NCBI RefSeq assembly: GCF_025802015.1
Contig: NZ_JAOYFC010000001.1
Span: 1,426,001 to 1,490,000, forward strand
Direction of reading: 5' to 3'
DNA length: 64,000 bases
From: Falsihalocynthiibacter halioticoli
Lineage (GTDB): Bacteria > Pseudomonadota > Alphaproteobacteria > Rhodobacterales > Rhodobacteraceae
Shown here: one piece after another, positions 1 through 8,173 of the stretch
Layout of the letters: every line of letters starts with the position of its first letter
How positions within the stretch are numbered: the first letter of the stretch is position 1
Position numbers and translations under genes: made by a program
The notes under the pieces: model-generated
What the model saw: the letters and a program-made list of their open reading frames with translations, nothing else
Told to the model about the DNA's origin: nothing
The model's database searches: none

Positions 1-328
1 GGTATGTCTCTACGGGTTGGGACAAAAGGGCGCGCGCAAGATCTTCGCTCGGGGTTGGACCCCACAATTCACGCGGGAACCCTGTCACGCTAACAGGGAG
101 CAAGCCCACTCCATCCCGCGATGGTTGCCCAAGCGGAGATGTCTCGATCTCCTCGATCGCAGCGGAGTCGGTCACGTCGGAATTTGGTGCGGTCTGCGGT
201 GTCACAACCGTTTCCGACAACCAGTCAATCGCCGATAGCGGCTCTTCTTGCTGCGCGACAACAGGAGCGGAAAAACCGGAAAAGAGCGCGGCAACCGCCA
301 CGGTTTTCAAAAGAAATGCCCTGCGCAC
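1..328 (-). CDS. exported hypothetical protein, truncated by window edge
   Basis: An open minus-strand frame runs from a GTG at 328 off the left edge, giving about 109 residues. It starts with a typical Sec signal peptide: MRRAFLLK, a hydrophobic run AVAALFSGFSAPV, then a likely cleavage site at VAQ-Q. The mature part is acidic and low in complexity, with AIDWLSE near its start. I do not recognise the family. It begins one base after the stop of the 44-residue membrane peptide gene, so the two are probably co-transcribed away from aroK. The GTG start is inferred from the signal peptide and the tight spacing. Only the N-terminus is visible, so function is unknown. Confidence 0.6.
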   Translation of the reverse strand, partial: MRRAFLLKTVAVAALFSGFSAPVVAQQEEPLSAIDWLSETVVTPQTAPNSDVTDSAAIEEIETSPLGQPSRDGVGLLPVSVTGFPRELWGPTPSEDLARALLSQPVETY

Positions 329-329
329 G

Positions 330-464
330 TTAACCGTCGCTCAATGTGACGGGTTGGCGAATTTCGGTTATGTTCGGATCGAGATTGCCAAAATAGGCAA
401 ACGCCACAAATCCGATAAAGATTCCGATCAACAGCCCGATGATCAATTTTAGAAGTCGCCCCAT
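330..464 (-). CDS. 44-residue single-helix membrane peptide
   Basis: The minus-strand ATG at 464 opens a 44-codon frame ending in TAA at 330-332. The product starts MGRLLK and has one strong hydrophobic helix at about residues 5-25 (LIIGLLIGIFIGFVAFAYF), followed by a short polar tail ending TLSDG. A basic N-terminus and hydrophobic core suggest a one-pass inner-membrane peptide. One base separates it from the exported protein gene downstream, which suggests translational coupling. It is divergent from aroK. Support is the codon pattern, helix and operon spacing. The family is not recognised. Confidence 0.55.
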   Translation of the reverse strand: MGRLLKLIIGLLIGIFIGFVAFAYFGNLDPNITEIRQPVTLSDG

Positions 465-635
465 GACTCTGTCCTGTCTCTATTCTGTGTTTCTCGCCAT
501 TGTTTGGCGATGATGATTTCCTGCTGCCATGATTATGCAGTTTTTTGTCGGATATGTCTCTTTATATATGGCCTTTTTTGCAAGATCACGCCATTCAGGT
601 AAAGAAGTGAAAAATTAAGCGGATGGCAGCCTGTT

Positions 636-1184
636 TTGGGGTTCAAGTTACATAAGACGGTTGTGTTGGTCGGAATGATGGGGGCCGGAAAAACGGCCGT
701 CGGCAAAGCGCTCGCGGCGCGCATTGGTGTTCCGTTTCTTGATAGCGACGAAGAGATTGTTAAGGCAGCAAATATGTCGATTGCCGAGATTTTCGAGCGC
801 GATGGAGAGCCCTTCTTTCGTGACAAGGAAACGCAAGTTATTACGCGACTTTTGACCGAGGAGCGCTGTGTGCTTTCGACCGGAGGCGGCGCTTATCTAT
901 CCGAACGTAACCGTAAGATCATTTCAGAGAAGGGCAAAGCTGTTTGGCTCAACGCCGATCTGGCGCTTTTATGGTCGCGGGTTCGGCACAAGAATACGCG
1001 CCCTTTGCTGCGGACAGACAATCCCTACGAGACGCTCAAGACCCTCTATGAAGCGCGGGTGCCGTCTTATGAGCTGGCCGATCTGTCGGTCAAAGGTAAG
1101 GCAGAATATTCCATCGAGGATATGGTGGATGCCGTAGTGAGCGAATTGAAGAAACAAGATAATCTACTGGAGGAAATCGCGTGA
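636..1184 (+). CDS. aroK: shikimate kinase
   Basis: AroK phosphorylates shikimate with ATP to shikimate 3-phosphate in the cytoplasm, the fifth step of the shikimate pathway. The 182-residue product has a Walker A loop GMMGAGKT at residues 13-20, the substrate-binding D-S-D-E motif near residue 36, FRD near 60, and the lid-preceding STGGGA motif near 80. Length is normal for the family. The start is a TTG at 636; the ATG at 623 is out of frame. The last four bases overlap the GTG start of aroB, giving a classical aroKB operon. The gene is divergent from the small membrane peptide gene, so 465-635 should hold promoters for both directions. Confidence 0.95.
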   Translation: MGFKLHKTVVLVGMMGAGKTAVGKALAARIGVPFLDSDEEIVKAANMSIAEIFERDGEPFFRDKETQVITRLLTEERCVLSTGGGAYLSERNRKIISEKGKAVWLNADLALLWSRVRHKNTRPLLRTDNPYETLKTLYEARVPSYELADLSVKGKAEYSIEDMVDAVVSELKKQDNLLEEIA

Positions 1185-2314
1185 ATACCGCGTCGCAAAC
1201 CAACATCGAAACCGTAGAAGTTGCGCTTGGGGAGCGGAGTTACGAGATCAAGATTGGCGAAGGGCTGCTCGCAGATGCAGGGACCTATATCGCACCGTTG
1301 TTGCGCCGCAAGAAGGTTGCGATTCTGACGGATGAGACGGTGGCGAAGCTTCATCTTGCAACACTTCAAGACGGCTTGGCGGCGGCAGGGATAGAGTCCG
1401 ATGCGCTCGCATTGCCTGCTGGAGAGGCGACAAAAGCGTGGCCCCAATTTTCACGCGCCGTTGAGTGGTTGCTTGAGAGCAAAGTCGAGCGCAACGATGT
1501 TGTGATTGCGCTTGGTGGCGGTGTGATTGGCGATCTGGCAGGGTTTGCCGCAGCGGTCGTGCGCCGTGGCGTTCGGTTTGTGCAGATACCCACCTCGCTA
1601 TTGGCGCAGGTCGATAGTTCCGTTGGCGGGAAGACTGGGATCAACGCACCACAGGGCAAGAACCTGATTGGTGCATTCCATCAACCCTCGCTGGTTTTGG
1701 CGGATATCGGTATTCTCGCAACCTTGCCAGAGCGTGATTTCCTGTCTGGATATGGCGAGGTCGTTAAATATGGCCTTTTGGGAGATGCCGCGTTCTTTGA
1801 ATGGCTCGAAGAACATGCGCCTTCGATGGCAAAAGGTGATGTTGTGGCGCGTGCTTATGCGGTGAAGCGGTCCTGCGAGATGAAGGCCGATATCGTCGCG
1901 CGCGACGAAACAGAGCAGGGGGATCGCGCCCTTCTAAACCTTGGGCATACGTTCTGTCATGCGCTGGAAGCGGCGACGGGCTATAGCGACCGGTTGCTGC
2001 ATGGCGAGGGCGTTGCGATTGGGTGTGCGTTGGCATTGGAAACTTCTGCGCGTTTGGGGCTGTGTTCCCAAGAAGACCCAAGCCGTCTGCGCGCGCATCT
2101 GAAAGACATGGGGATGAAGGCGGATATCTCCGACATTCCTGGTGATCTTCCCAATGCAAAAGCGCTTCTTGATTTGATGGGGCAAGACAAGAAAGTCGTG
2201 GACGGTAAGATCAAGTTCATCCTGACGCGTGGAATTGGGGATGCGTTCGTTTCGCCAGACACAGATACCGATGTTGTTTTGGCGGTCCTGAAGGATGCCT
2301 TGGGCGAACGTTAA
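1181..2314 (+). CDS. aroB: 3-dehydroquinate synthase
   Basis: AroB converts DAHP to 3-dehydroquinate with NAD and a divalent metal, the second shikimate-pathway step. The 377-residue protein shows the nucleotide-binding GGGVIGD segment near residue 110, the VDSSVGGKTGIN active-site motif near 150, and the metal-ligand segment GHTFCHALE near 250. A good ribosome site (GGAGGAAATC) lies before the GTG start at 1181. The gene overlaps aroK by four bases, so translation is probably coupled. A bidirectional hairpin at 2346-2373 ends the operon. The DAHP synthase that feeds this enzyme lies 55 kb away in the same window. Confidence 0.96.
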   Translation: MNTASQTNIETVEVALGERSYEIKIGEGLLADAGTYIAPLLRRKKVAILTDETVAKLHLATLQDGLAAAGIESDALALPAGEATKAWPQFSRAVEWLLESKVERNDVVIALGGGVIGDLAGFAAAVVRRGVRFVQIPTSLLAQVDSSVGGKTGINAPQGKNLIGAFHQPSLVLADIGILATLPERDFLSGYGEVVKYGLLGDAAFFEWLEEHAPSMAKGDVVARAYAVKRSCEMKADIVARDETEQGDRALLNLGHTFCHALEAATGYSDRLLHGEGVAIGCALALETSARLGLCSQEDPSRLRAHLKDMGMKADISDIPGDLPNAKALLDLMGQDKKVVDGKIKFILTRGIGDAFVSPDTDTDVVLAVLKDALGER

Positions 2315-2345
2315 GCTTGCCGCGTTCTATATTGTTATTAAAAGA

Positions 2346-2373
2346 AAAAGCCGCTCCAAATGGGGCGGCTTTT
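2346..2373. terminator. bidirectional terminator between aroB and ssb
   Basis: The arms AAAAGCCGCTCC and GGGGCGGCTTTT form a 12-bp stem (one G-T wobble) with an AAAT loop. The A and T runs on its flanks make it usable on both strands. It sits between the convergent ends of aroB and ssb. Confidence 0.85.
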
Positions 2374-2394
2374 GTCTTTGTGGTGTTGTCTTTT

Positions 2395-2895
2395 CTAGAA
2401 CGGGATTTCGTCGTCGATGTTGCCGCCGCCACCGCTTGGCGCGCCGCCTTGGGAGCCTCCACCGTAATCGTTGCCGCCACCACCGGAGTAGCCACCGCTG
2501 CTGCCGCCGGAATATCCGCCGCCGCCGCCAGAGCCACCGTCATTGCGTCCGTCGAGCATGGTCAATGTGCTGCCAAAGCCTTGCAGAACAACTTCGGTTG
2601 AATACCGGTCGTTGCCACTTTGATCTTGCCATTTGCGAGTCTGCAGCTGGCCCTCGATGTAAACTTTAGAGCCTTTTCGCAGGTATTGTTCAGCAACACG
2701 AACCAATCCCTCGCTGAAAATTGCCACAGTGTGCCATTCGGTCTTTTCGCGGCGTTCACCTGTATTGCGGTCTTTCCACGTCTCAGAAGTCGCGATACGC
2801 AGGTTGGCAACCTTACCACCGTTCTGGAAGGAGCGGATCTCTGGATCGGCTCCAAGATTACCAATTAGAATAACTTTATTGACCGAACCCGCCAT
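2395..2895 (-). CDS. ssb: single-stranded DNA-binding protein
   Basis: SSB coats single-stranded DNA during replication, repair and recombination. The 166-residue product has an N-terminal OB fold (MAGSVNKVILIGNLG, then VANLRIATSE, TEWHTVAIF, YLRKGSKVYIEGQLQTRKW) over about residues 1-110. A glycine-rich flexible linker with repeated GGYSGG units follows, and the protein ends in the canonical acidic tip DDEIPF that recruits partner proteins. The start is the ATG at 2895, chosen because the family begins at MAGSVNK; the upstream extension of the frame is unrelated. The gene is divergent from the lytic transglycosylase and convergent with aroB. Confidence 0.97.
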   Translation of the reverse strand: MAGSVNKVILIGNLGADPEIRSFQNGGKVANLRIATSETWKDRNTGERREKTEWHTVAIFSEGLVRVAEQYLRKGSKVYIEGQLQTRKWQDQSGNDRYSTEVVLQGFGSTLTMLDGRNDGGSGGGGGYSGGSSGGYSGGGGNDYGGGSQGGAPSGGGGNIDDEIPF

Positions 2896-3096
2896 GCAGG
2901 ATGCTCCCTTCGAATCTATTGTGTTGAACGCAAAGTTACACCACCCGCCAAGGTTCGGGGCAAGGTAAAATATGTGCAAATTTCCCCCGTTCCCATAGGC
3001 CGAGGTCCTAAGAGGGGTGGATTTAGCTTTCGTTTCGGGTATATTTTCCGAGTTGCGACAGTGTCGCTCGTTTGTTGCCAAGGAATTGTATTCAGG

Positions 3097-3672
3097 ATGT
3101 TTGTAAGAGTAATCACAACTTGCGCTGCTCTTCTTGTCGGAACGGCGGTCTTCGCTGACCCGCTTGCAACCGGTACAAAATCCAAGCGCAATCTGTTTTC
3201 CTCACAGCTTAAAGTTCTGGATACACGCGCGGCCACGCAATATCGCGGCTCCGAGCGCTTGCGCCCACGCGGTGCGGGCGATGCTGTTCCGGCTTATAAC
3301 GGCAAATACAAGGGGCAGTACCTTCCGATTGCCCGCGAGATGGCGCGTAAATACAATATTCCAGAAAACCTGTTCCTGCGGTTGGTACAGCAGGAAAGCG
3401 GCTGGAACATCTATGCGAAATCACACAAAGGTGCTACTGGACTCGCCCAACTTATGCCTGACACGGCGCGCTATCTTGGTGTGAATATCAACGATCCGGT
3501 GCATAACCTTGAAGGCGGCGCGCGCTATCTTCGGGAACAGTATATTCGCTTCGGCTCTTGGCGCCTTGCGCTTGCGGCTTATAACGCAGGCCCCGAGGCT
3601 GTCAGCAAACACTCCGGTGTTCCGCCCTACAAAGAAACCCAGAACTACGTTGTGGCCATTCTTGGCCGCTAG
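3097..3672 (+). CDS. soluble lytic murein transglycosylase-like protein (SLT domain)
   Basis: This 191-residue periplasmic protein has a signal peptide (MFVRVITTCAALLVGTAVFA, cleaved before DP) and a C-terminal SLT/goose-lysozyme fold at about residues 85-190. The catalytic glutamate lies in LVQQESGWN, followed by GATGLAQLMPDTA and the LALAAYNAGP motif, all hallmarks of family 1 lytic transglycosylases. It probably cleaves peptidoglycan glycan strands to 1,6-anhydro products. It is small and carries no extra binding domains, so it may serve local wall opening or recycling. The ATG at 3097 is chosen because it opens the signal peptide. Its stop is three bases from the convergent ABC gene, with no terminator visible between them. 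Confidence 0.9.
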   Translation: MFVRVITTCAALLVGTAVFADPLATGTKSKRNLFSSQLKVLDTRAATQYRGSERLRPRGAGDAVPAYNGKYKGQYLPIAREMARKYNIPENLFLRLVQQESGWNIYAKSHKGATGLAQLMPDTARYLGVNINDPVHNLEGGARYLREQYIRFGSWRLALAAYNAGPEAVSKHSGVPPYKETQNYVVAILGR

Positions 3673-3675
3673 GGT

Positions 3676-5763
3676 CTAATCAGATTTTTCCGTATCTTTG
3701 GTTGCAATGACCGGCTTCATGCGTGCCAGCATGTCTTCGGAGAGGTGGCATTTGATCTTATGCCCGTTGGCAAGAGTGCGATCCGACGGAACCTCGGTCT
3801 CGCAGAGGTTGCCTTCAACCTTATCTTTCCAATGGCAGCGCGTCTGGAACGGGCAACCGCTTGGCGGGTTCATGGCCGAGGGGATATCCCCCTCAAGCAC
3901 GATATGCTGTTTCTCAATCGCGCGGTCCGCAATCGGAACAGCCGAAAGAAGCGCTTCGGTATAAGGGTGATACGGCGGGGCAAACACCTGATCGGTGGTT
4001 CCGATCTCAACCACATGACCAAGATACATGACCATCACACGGTCACTGAGATAGCGCACGATCGAAAGGTCATGACTGATGAATAGAAGCGTGGTTTTGT
4101 TCTTGCGCTGAAGCTCCATCAGCAAGTCCGTCACCGCCGCCTGAACCGACACATCAAGCGCAGAGACAGGCTCATCCGCAATCACGAGCTTTGCGTCGCC
4201 AGCAAAGGCGCGCGCGATACCGACGCGCTGTTTCTGACCGCCTGAAAGCTGGCGTGGCATCCGCTCGGCAAACTCACGCGGCAGTTTCACAAGATCAAGC
4301 AGTTCCAACATGCGCTCGTGCCGTTCTGCATCATTATCGCCAATCCCGAACACCTCAAGCGCACGGATGATTTGGCGGCCAATACCGATAGACGGGTTGA
4401 GCGTGTCAAACGGATTTTGGAACACCATCTGGAGCCGCGACACAAGTTCGGCCCCGCGGTCATCAATTGCAATGTCCTCAACCGGCTCGTCAAACAGGAT
4501 CGCTGTCCCTTCGGAGGCAGGCTCCAAGCCCATCAAAACCTTGGCGAGTGTCGATTTCCCACAGCCGCTTTCCCCCACAATGGCCAGCGTTTCGCTTTCG
4601 CGTGCTTCAAAACTCAAGCTCTCGTTGGCCTTCACGACGCGGTTTGGTCCACCAAAGTGGCCCGAGGGTACATCGTAGTATTTCCTGAGATTGTCGACTT
4701 TAAGAACCGTGCGACCCGCATCTGTAGCTTCGGTTTCGGTTTCAACCTTGAGGGGCGCGTCCCAGTCGATATCGGCAAATCGGGCGCAGCGGGTGGTGTG
4801 ACGGGCGTTATCTGGCACGGGGAACATGGCGATATCGCCCTGATCACAGATGCCGGCCTGAAAATAATCACAGCGCGGCCCAAAATTGCATCCTTGCGGA
4901 CGTTCGTTCGGCAGCGGGAAATTCCCCGGAATAGCCACAAGAGGGCGTTCGTTTTTATCGGCGCCGGGTAGGGGGATCGACCGGAACAGGGCCTGCGTAT
5001 AAGGATGACGCATATCGTCAAACACATCGGCAATGCTGCCGCGCTCGACGGCTTCGCCCGAATACATCACACATAGTTGGTCGCATGTTTCCAGAACAAG
5101 CCCAAGGTTGTGCGAGATGAAGAGCATTGATGTGCCGTATTTCTCGCCCAGACCTTTCACAAGATCAACAATCCCCGCCTCAACCGTCACATCAAGCGCG
5201 GTCGTGGGCTCATCAAGGATAAGCAGGCTGGGCTTACTCATCAGCGCCATGGCAATGACGATGCGTTGCTGTTGGCCTCCGGAGAGTTGGTGGGGGTAGC
5301 TTTTCAGGATGCGCTCGGGGTCTGGAAGCTTCACATCATTCACGACCTCAAGGGCGAGTGCGCGGGCCTCTTGCTTGCTCGCGCCTTGATGGATCATCGG
5401 AACTTCCATCAATTGCGCACCAACCCGCATAGCAGGGTTCAGGCTGGCCATCGGTTCCTGATAAATCATCGCGATTTCAGACCCGCGCAGGTCGCGCAGC
5501 TCTTCGGCAGAGTAGGTGGCAAGGTCACGGCCCTTGAACCGGATCGTGCCGCCCACGACGCGCCCGTTTTCGCCAAGATCTTGCATCACCCCAAGTGCGA
5601 CAGTGGATTTCCCGCACCCGCTTTCCCCCACAAGACCAAGCGCCTCGCCAGGTTGCACGGCACATGAAAAATCCATCACCGCAGGGATTTCGCCCTTTCG
5701 GGTGAAAAAGCTGATCGAGAGGTTGTCGATCTCAAGGATGGGGCCGGTATACTCATTTGTCAT
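3676..5763 (-). CDS. oligopeptide-type ABC transporter, fused double ATPase
   Basis: The 695-residue protein carries two complete DppD/DppF-like ATPase domains in one chain. Domain 1 has Walker A GESGCGKST near residue 50, signature LSGGQQQR and Walker B LLILDEP. Domain 2 starts near residue 350 and repeats Walker A, signature LSGGQKQR and VIADEP. Each half ends in the oligopeptide-transporter C-terminal extension with four cysteines (GCNFGPRC, GIC, RC in the first; GCPFQTRC, NLC, KC in the second). It energises peptide or peptide-like uptake through the two permeases encoded just upstream, three bases away. The start is the ATG at 5763. The substrate cannot be read from the sequence. Confidence 0.93.
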   Translation of the reverse strand: MTNEYTGPILEIDNLSISFFTRKGEIPAVMDFSCAVQPGEALGLVGESGCGKSTVALGVMQDLGENGRVVGGTIRFKGRDLATYSAEELRDLRGSEIAMIYQEPMASLNPAMRVGAQLMEVPMIHQGASKQEARALALEVVNDVKLPDPERILKSYPHQLSGGQQQRIVIAMALMSKPSLLILDEPTTALDVTVEAGIVDLVKGLGEKYGTSMLFISHNLGLVLETCDQLCVMYSGEAVERGSIADVFDDMRHPYTQALFRSIPLPGADKNERPLVAIPGNFPLPNERPQGCNFGPRCDYFQAGICDQGDIAMFPVPDNARHTTRCARFADIDWDAPLKVETETEATDAGRTVLKVDNLRKYYDVPSGHFGGPNRVVKANESLSFEARESETLAIVGESGCGKSTLAKVLMGLEPASEGTAILFDEPVEDIAIDDRGAELVSRLQMVFQNPFDTLNPSIGIGRQIIRALEVFGIGDNDAERHERMLELLDLVKLPREFAERMPRQLSGGQKQRVGIARAFAGDAKLVIADEPVSALDVSVQAAVTDLLMELQRKNKTTLLFISHDLSIVRYLSDRVMVMYLGHVVEIGTTDQVFAPPYHPYTEALLSAVPIADRAIEKQHIVLEGDIPSAMNPPSGCPFQTRCHWKDKVEGNLCETEVPSDRTLANGHKIKCHLSEDMLARMKPVIATKDTEKSD

Positions 5764-5766
5764 GGC

Positions 5767-6957
5767 TTAATCCTTCAGGCTTTCTTCACGCAGCCCGTCG
5801 GCCAAGAGGTTGAGCCCAAGAACAAGGCTCATGAGCGCGATCGCAGGGGCAAGGGCCGCATGAGGATAGATGGAGAGGAGGCGACGACCATCGTTGATCG
5901 TACTGCCCCAATCAGGGCTTTCCGGCTCAAGACCGAGGCCAAAGAAGCCAAGTGTTCCGAGCAGGATGGTTGTGTAACCGATACGCAGACAGAAATCGAC
6001 GATCAATGGTCCGCGCGCATTAGGCAGGATTTCCCAAAGCATCACATACCACGCGCCTTCGCCACGGGTCTGTGCGGCGGCAACGTAGTCGCGGGTTTTG
6101 ATATCAAACACAAGCCCACGCACGATACGGAACACCAAAGGTGCGTTTACAAACACCACGGCCACAAAAACAATCAGCGTATTGCCAGGAATGCTAATGA
6201 AATCAATGGCGTTTGGTACGAAGTTCAGCGCCGTACCGCCTTCGCTGATTACGGCGAGATAAGCGGCACCACCGATGAGCAAGGTGACGCCAAGGATGCG
6301 GTTCCGTGTTTGCGGCTGGGTGTGGTAGCGCGAGTTGATAACAAGCGTAACAAAGATCAGCGGAAACAGGAAAAGCACAGCCGCCATATAGCTCGGCAGG
6401 CCCGTTTCAACGATTTCGGGCGTTACCAATAGGTAGAACAGCAGGATCACCGGAAACGCCAGTACAAGGTTCGCCGCAAACGATAGGCTCGTGTCGAGCT
6501 TCCCGCCATAGTAACCCGCCGGAAGGCCCAGTGTGATGCCGACCATGAAGGCGAAGATTGTCGCCAGAGGCACGAGTTTCAGAACTTCCCATGCACCGAC
6601 GACCATGCGGCTAAACACATCGCGAGCAAGGTTATCGCCGCCAAGGAGGTAATAGGGATAGCCTTCAACCCCGTCGGGCAGCGGTGTGCCTGGTACCTTG
6701 TTTTTCAGGCCAGAGATCTGTTCAAGCGGCGGATGGGTCAGGATAAAGCCTGCCGCGCCGAAGATGGCCGTAAAGACCCAGAACATCACAATCGCAAATC
6801 CGATCATGCCAATGGGGCTATCAAAGAGTTTGCCATATAGGCCCAGCCGTTTTTTATAGCGAACCGATAGGGCGAATATTGCCGCAAGCGCAATCCACAC
6901 GGGCCAGAATTGAAAGAGGATGCGTAGGATGATGGCGCCCCAACCGATGGTTTCCAT
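5767..6957 (-). CDS. oligopeptide-type ABC permease (DppC-like) with extra membrane helices
   Basis: This 396-residue inner-membrane permease belongs to the DppC/OppC family. The cytoplasmic EAA loop is seen at about residues 290-313 (YVAAAQTRGEGAWY, then EILPN), and the conserved LGFFGLGLEPESPDWG near the C-terminus. Family members are usually near 300 residues. The excess here is an extra N-terminal helix (about 8-30) and an insertion of about 75 residues (185-260) that contains two further hydrophobic stretches. It lies between the ATPase gene (three bases downstream) and the DppB-like gene, so all are one operon. See the separate finding on the insertion. Confidence 0.9.
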   Translation of the reverse strand: METIGWGAIILRILFQFWPVWIALAAIFALSVRYKKRLGLYGKLFDSPIGMIGFAIVMFWVFTAIFGAAGFILTHPPLEQISGLKNKVPGTPLPDGVEGYPYYLLGGDNLARDVFSRMVVGAWEVLKLVPLATIFAFMVGITLGLPAGYYGGKLDTSLSFAANLVLAFPVILLFYLLVTPEIVETGLPSYMAAVLFLFPLIFVTLVINSRYHTQPQTRNRILGVTLLIGGAAYLAVISEGGTALNFVPNAIDFISIPGNTLIVFVAVVFVNAPLVFRIVRGLVFDIKTRDYVAAAQTRGEGAWYVMLWEILPNARGPLIVDFCLRIGYTTILLGTLGFFGLGLEPESPDWGSTINDGRRLLSIYPHAALAPAIALMSLVLGLNLLADGLREESLKD

Positions 6958-6966
6958 GAGTGCCTC

Positions 6967-8049
6967 CTATGCCAACCGAATGCGCGGGTTGAGATAGACA
7001 TACCCGATGTCGGATATGAGCTGCGTCACCAAAACAACAACAACCGCAACAACAGAACAGCCCAGCAAGAGATCAATGTCGTTATTGCTTGCTGCTTGAA
7101 CCAATGTCCAACCGAAGCCCTTGTAGTTAAACAAAGTTTCAACAATCACGACCCCGTTCAAGAGCCAAGGGAACTGCAGCATGATAACAGTGAAGGGCGC
7201 AATCAAAGCGTTGCGGAGCGCATGTTTCATTACGATATTCGGAAAGCTTACACCCTTAAGCCGCGCGGTTCGGATGTATTGCGAGGTCATCACTTCGGTC
7301 ATACTCGCACGGGTCATGCGGGCGATATAGCCCATGCCGTAGGCGGCGATTGTTATGACGGGCAGCGTAAAGTTTTGCCAGTTGGCATCTTTGGCCGCGG
7401 TGGTTGCCGTTCCTTTGAACAGGGTTTTGCTTTCAATCCAGCCCCATTCCGCAAGGATTGGCGAAATTCCGACCTGAGAAGAGGCGAAAAAGGCGATCAG
7501 GATTACACCAGAGACATATTCAGGCGTGGCGGTCGAAAGGATTGATATGGTCGAGAAAGTCCTATCCGTACGGCTCCCTTCGCGCATGCCAGCCATAATG
7601 CCGACAAAGAGCGCGGCGGGCACCATGACCATCATCACCGCAAACATCAGCTTCCCAGTGAGAGCCAGTCTTTGCAACAAAAGCGGGCCAACCGCGGTTT
7701 TGAACACACTGCTTTCGCCCCAATACCCTTGCAGGATGCCGCAGTAGGTTCCCCATTGCTCACTGGTTGCAGCGTCAACACAGCGGCCGGAGATCTGTCC
7801 GTCGTCATTCTTATAGGTCCAACCGGGCACAACCCCGATCCATTCGCCGTAGCGGGTGACGAGAGGGCGATCAAAGCCGTTTTTCGTCAGCCAGCTTTCA
7901 ACCTGTGCGTCCTCCATACGGACGGAACCTTGGCTCTTGGCGAGTTTCTCAAGATTGGGACCAAGGTTGGTCAGGAAGAAAACAATGAACGTCAGGCACA
8001 GCGCGGTTAGCACCATCAAACCGACGCGGCGAAGAATGAAGTACCCCAT
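6967..8049 (-). CDS. oligopeptide-type ABC permease (DppB-like) with cysteine-bearing loop
   Basis: This 360-residue integral membrane protein is the DppB/OppB partner. It starts MGYFILRRVG, the usual N-terminal helix of the family, and has the EAA loop RTARLKGVSFPNIVMKHALRN near residue 255. The ATG at 8049 is chosen over an upstream in-frame start because it matches the family N-terminus. Between helices 1 and 2, an exported loop of about 40 extra residues (75-110) carries C90 and C103, which could form a disulfide. It is separated from the binding-protein gene by two hairpins and from the second permease gene by nine bases. Confidence 0.9.
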   Translation of the reverse strand: MGYFILRRVGLMVLTALCLTFIVFFLTNLGPNLEKLAKSQGSVRMEDAQVESWLTKNGFDRPLVTRYGEWIGVVPGWTYKNDDGQISGRCVDAATSEQWGTYCGILQGYWGESSVFKTAVGPLLLQRLALTGKLMFAVMMVMVPAALFVGIMAGMREGSRTDRTFSTISILSTATPEYVSGVILIAFFASSQVGISPILAEWGWIESKTLFKGTATTAAKDANWQNFTLPVITIAAYGMGYIARMTRASMTEVMTSQYIRTARLKGVSFPNIVMKHALRNALIAPFTVIMLQFPWLLNGVVIVETLFNYKGFGWTLVQAASNNDIDLLLGCSVVAVVVVLVTQLISDIGYVYLNPRIRLA

Positions 8050-8106
8050 GTAAAGCCCTGTTCTGAGGTGGTTTTTGCAGTCCACCCGTGCTTTTGTTTG
8101 GCTTGG

Positions 8107-8164
8107 TCCGCGATTTTAAACGCGGATCAGGCGAATGGCGCAGGGCCGGATAGCCCGACCCTGC
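8107..8164 (-). promoter_or_regulatory. tandem intercistronic hairpins between binding-protein and permease genes
   Basis: Two inverted repeats lie in the 124-bp gap between the binding-protein stop and the first permease. GCAGGGCCGG...CCGACCCTGC occupies 8140-8164. TCCGCG-N8-CGCGGA is a perfect repeat at 8107-8126. Neither has a T run downstream on the minus strand, so they look less like terminators than like 3'-end stabilisers that keep the binding-protein message more abundant. That role is inferred from other ABC operons. Confidence 0.6.
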
Positions 8165-8173
8165 AGTCCGTTT

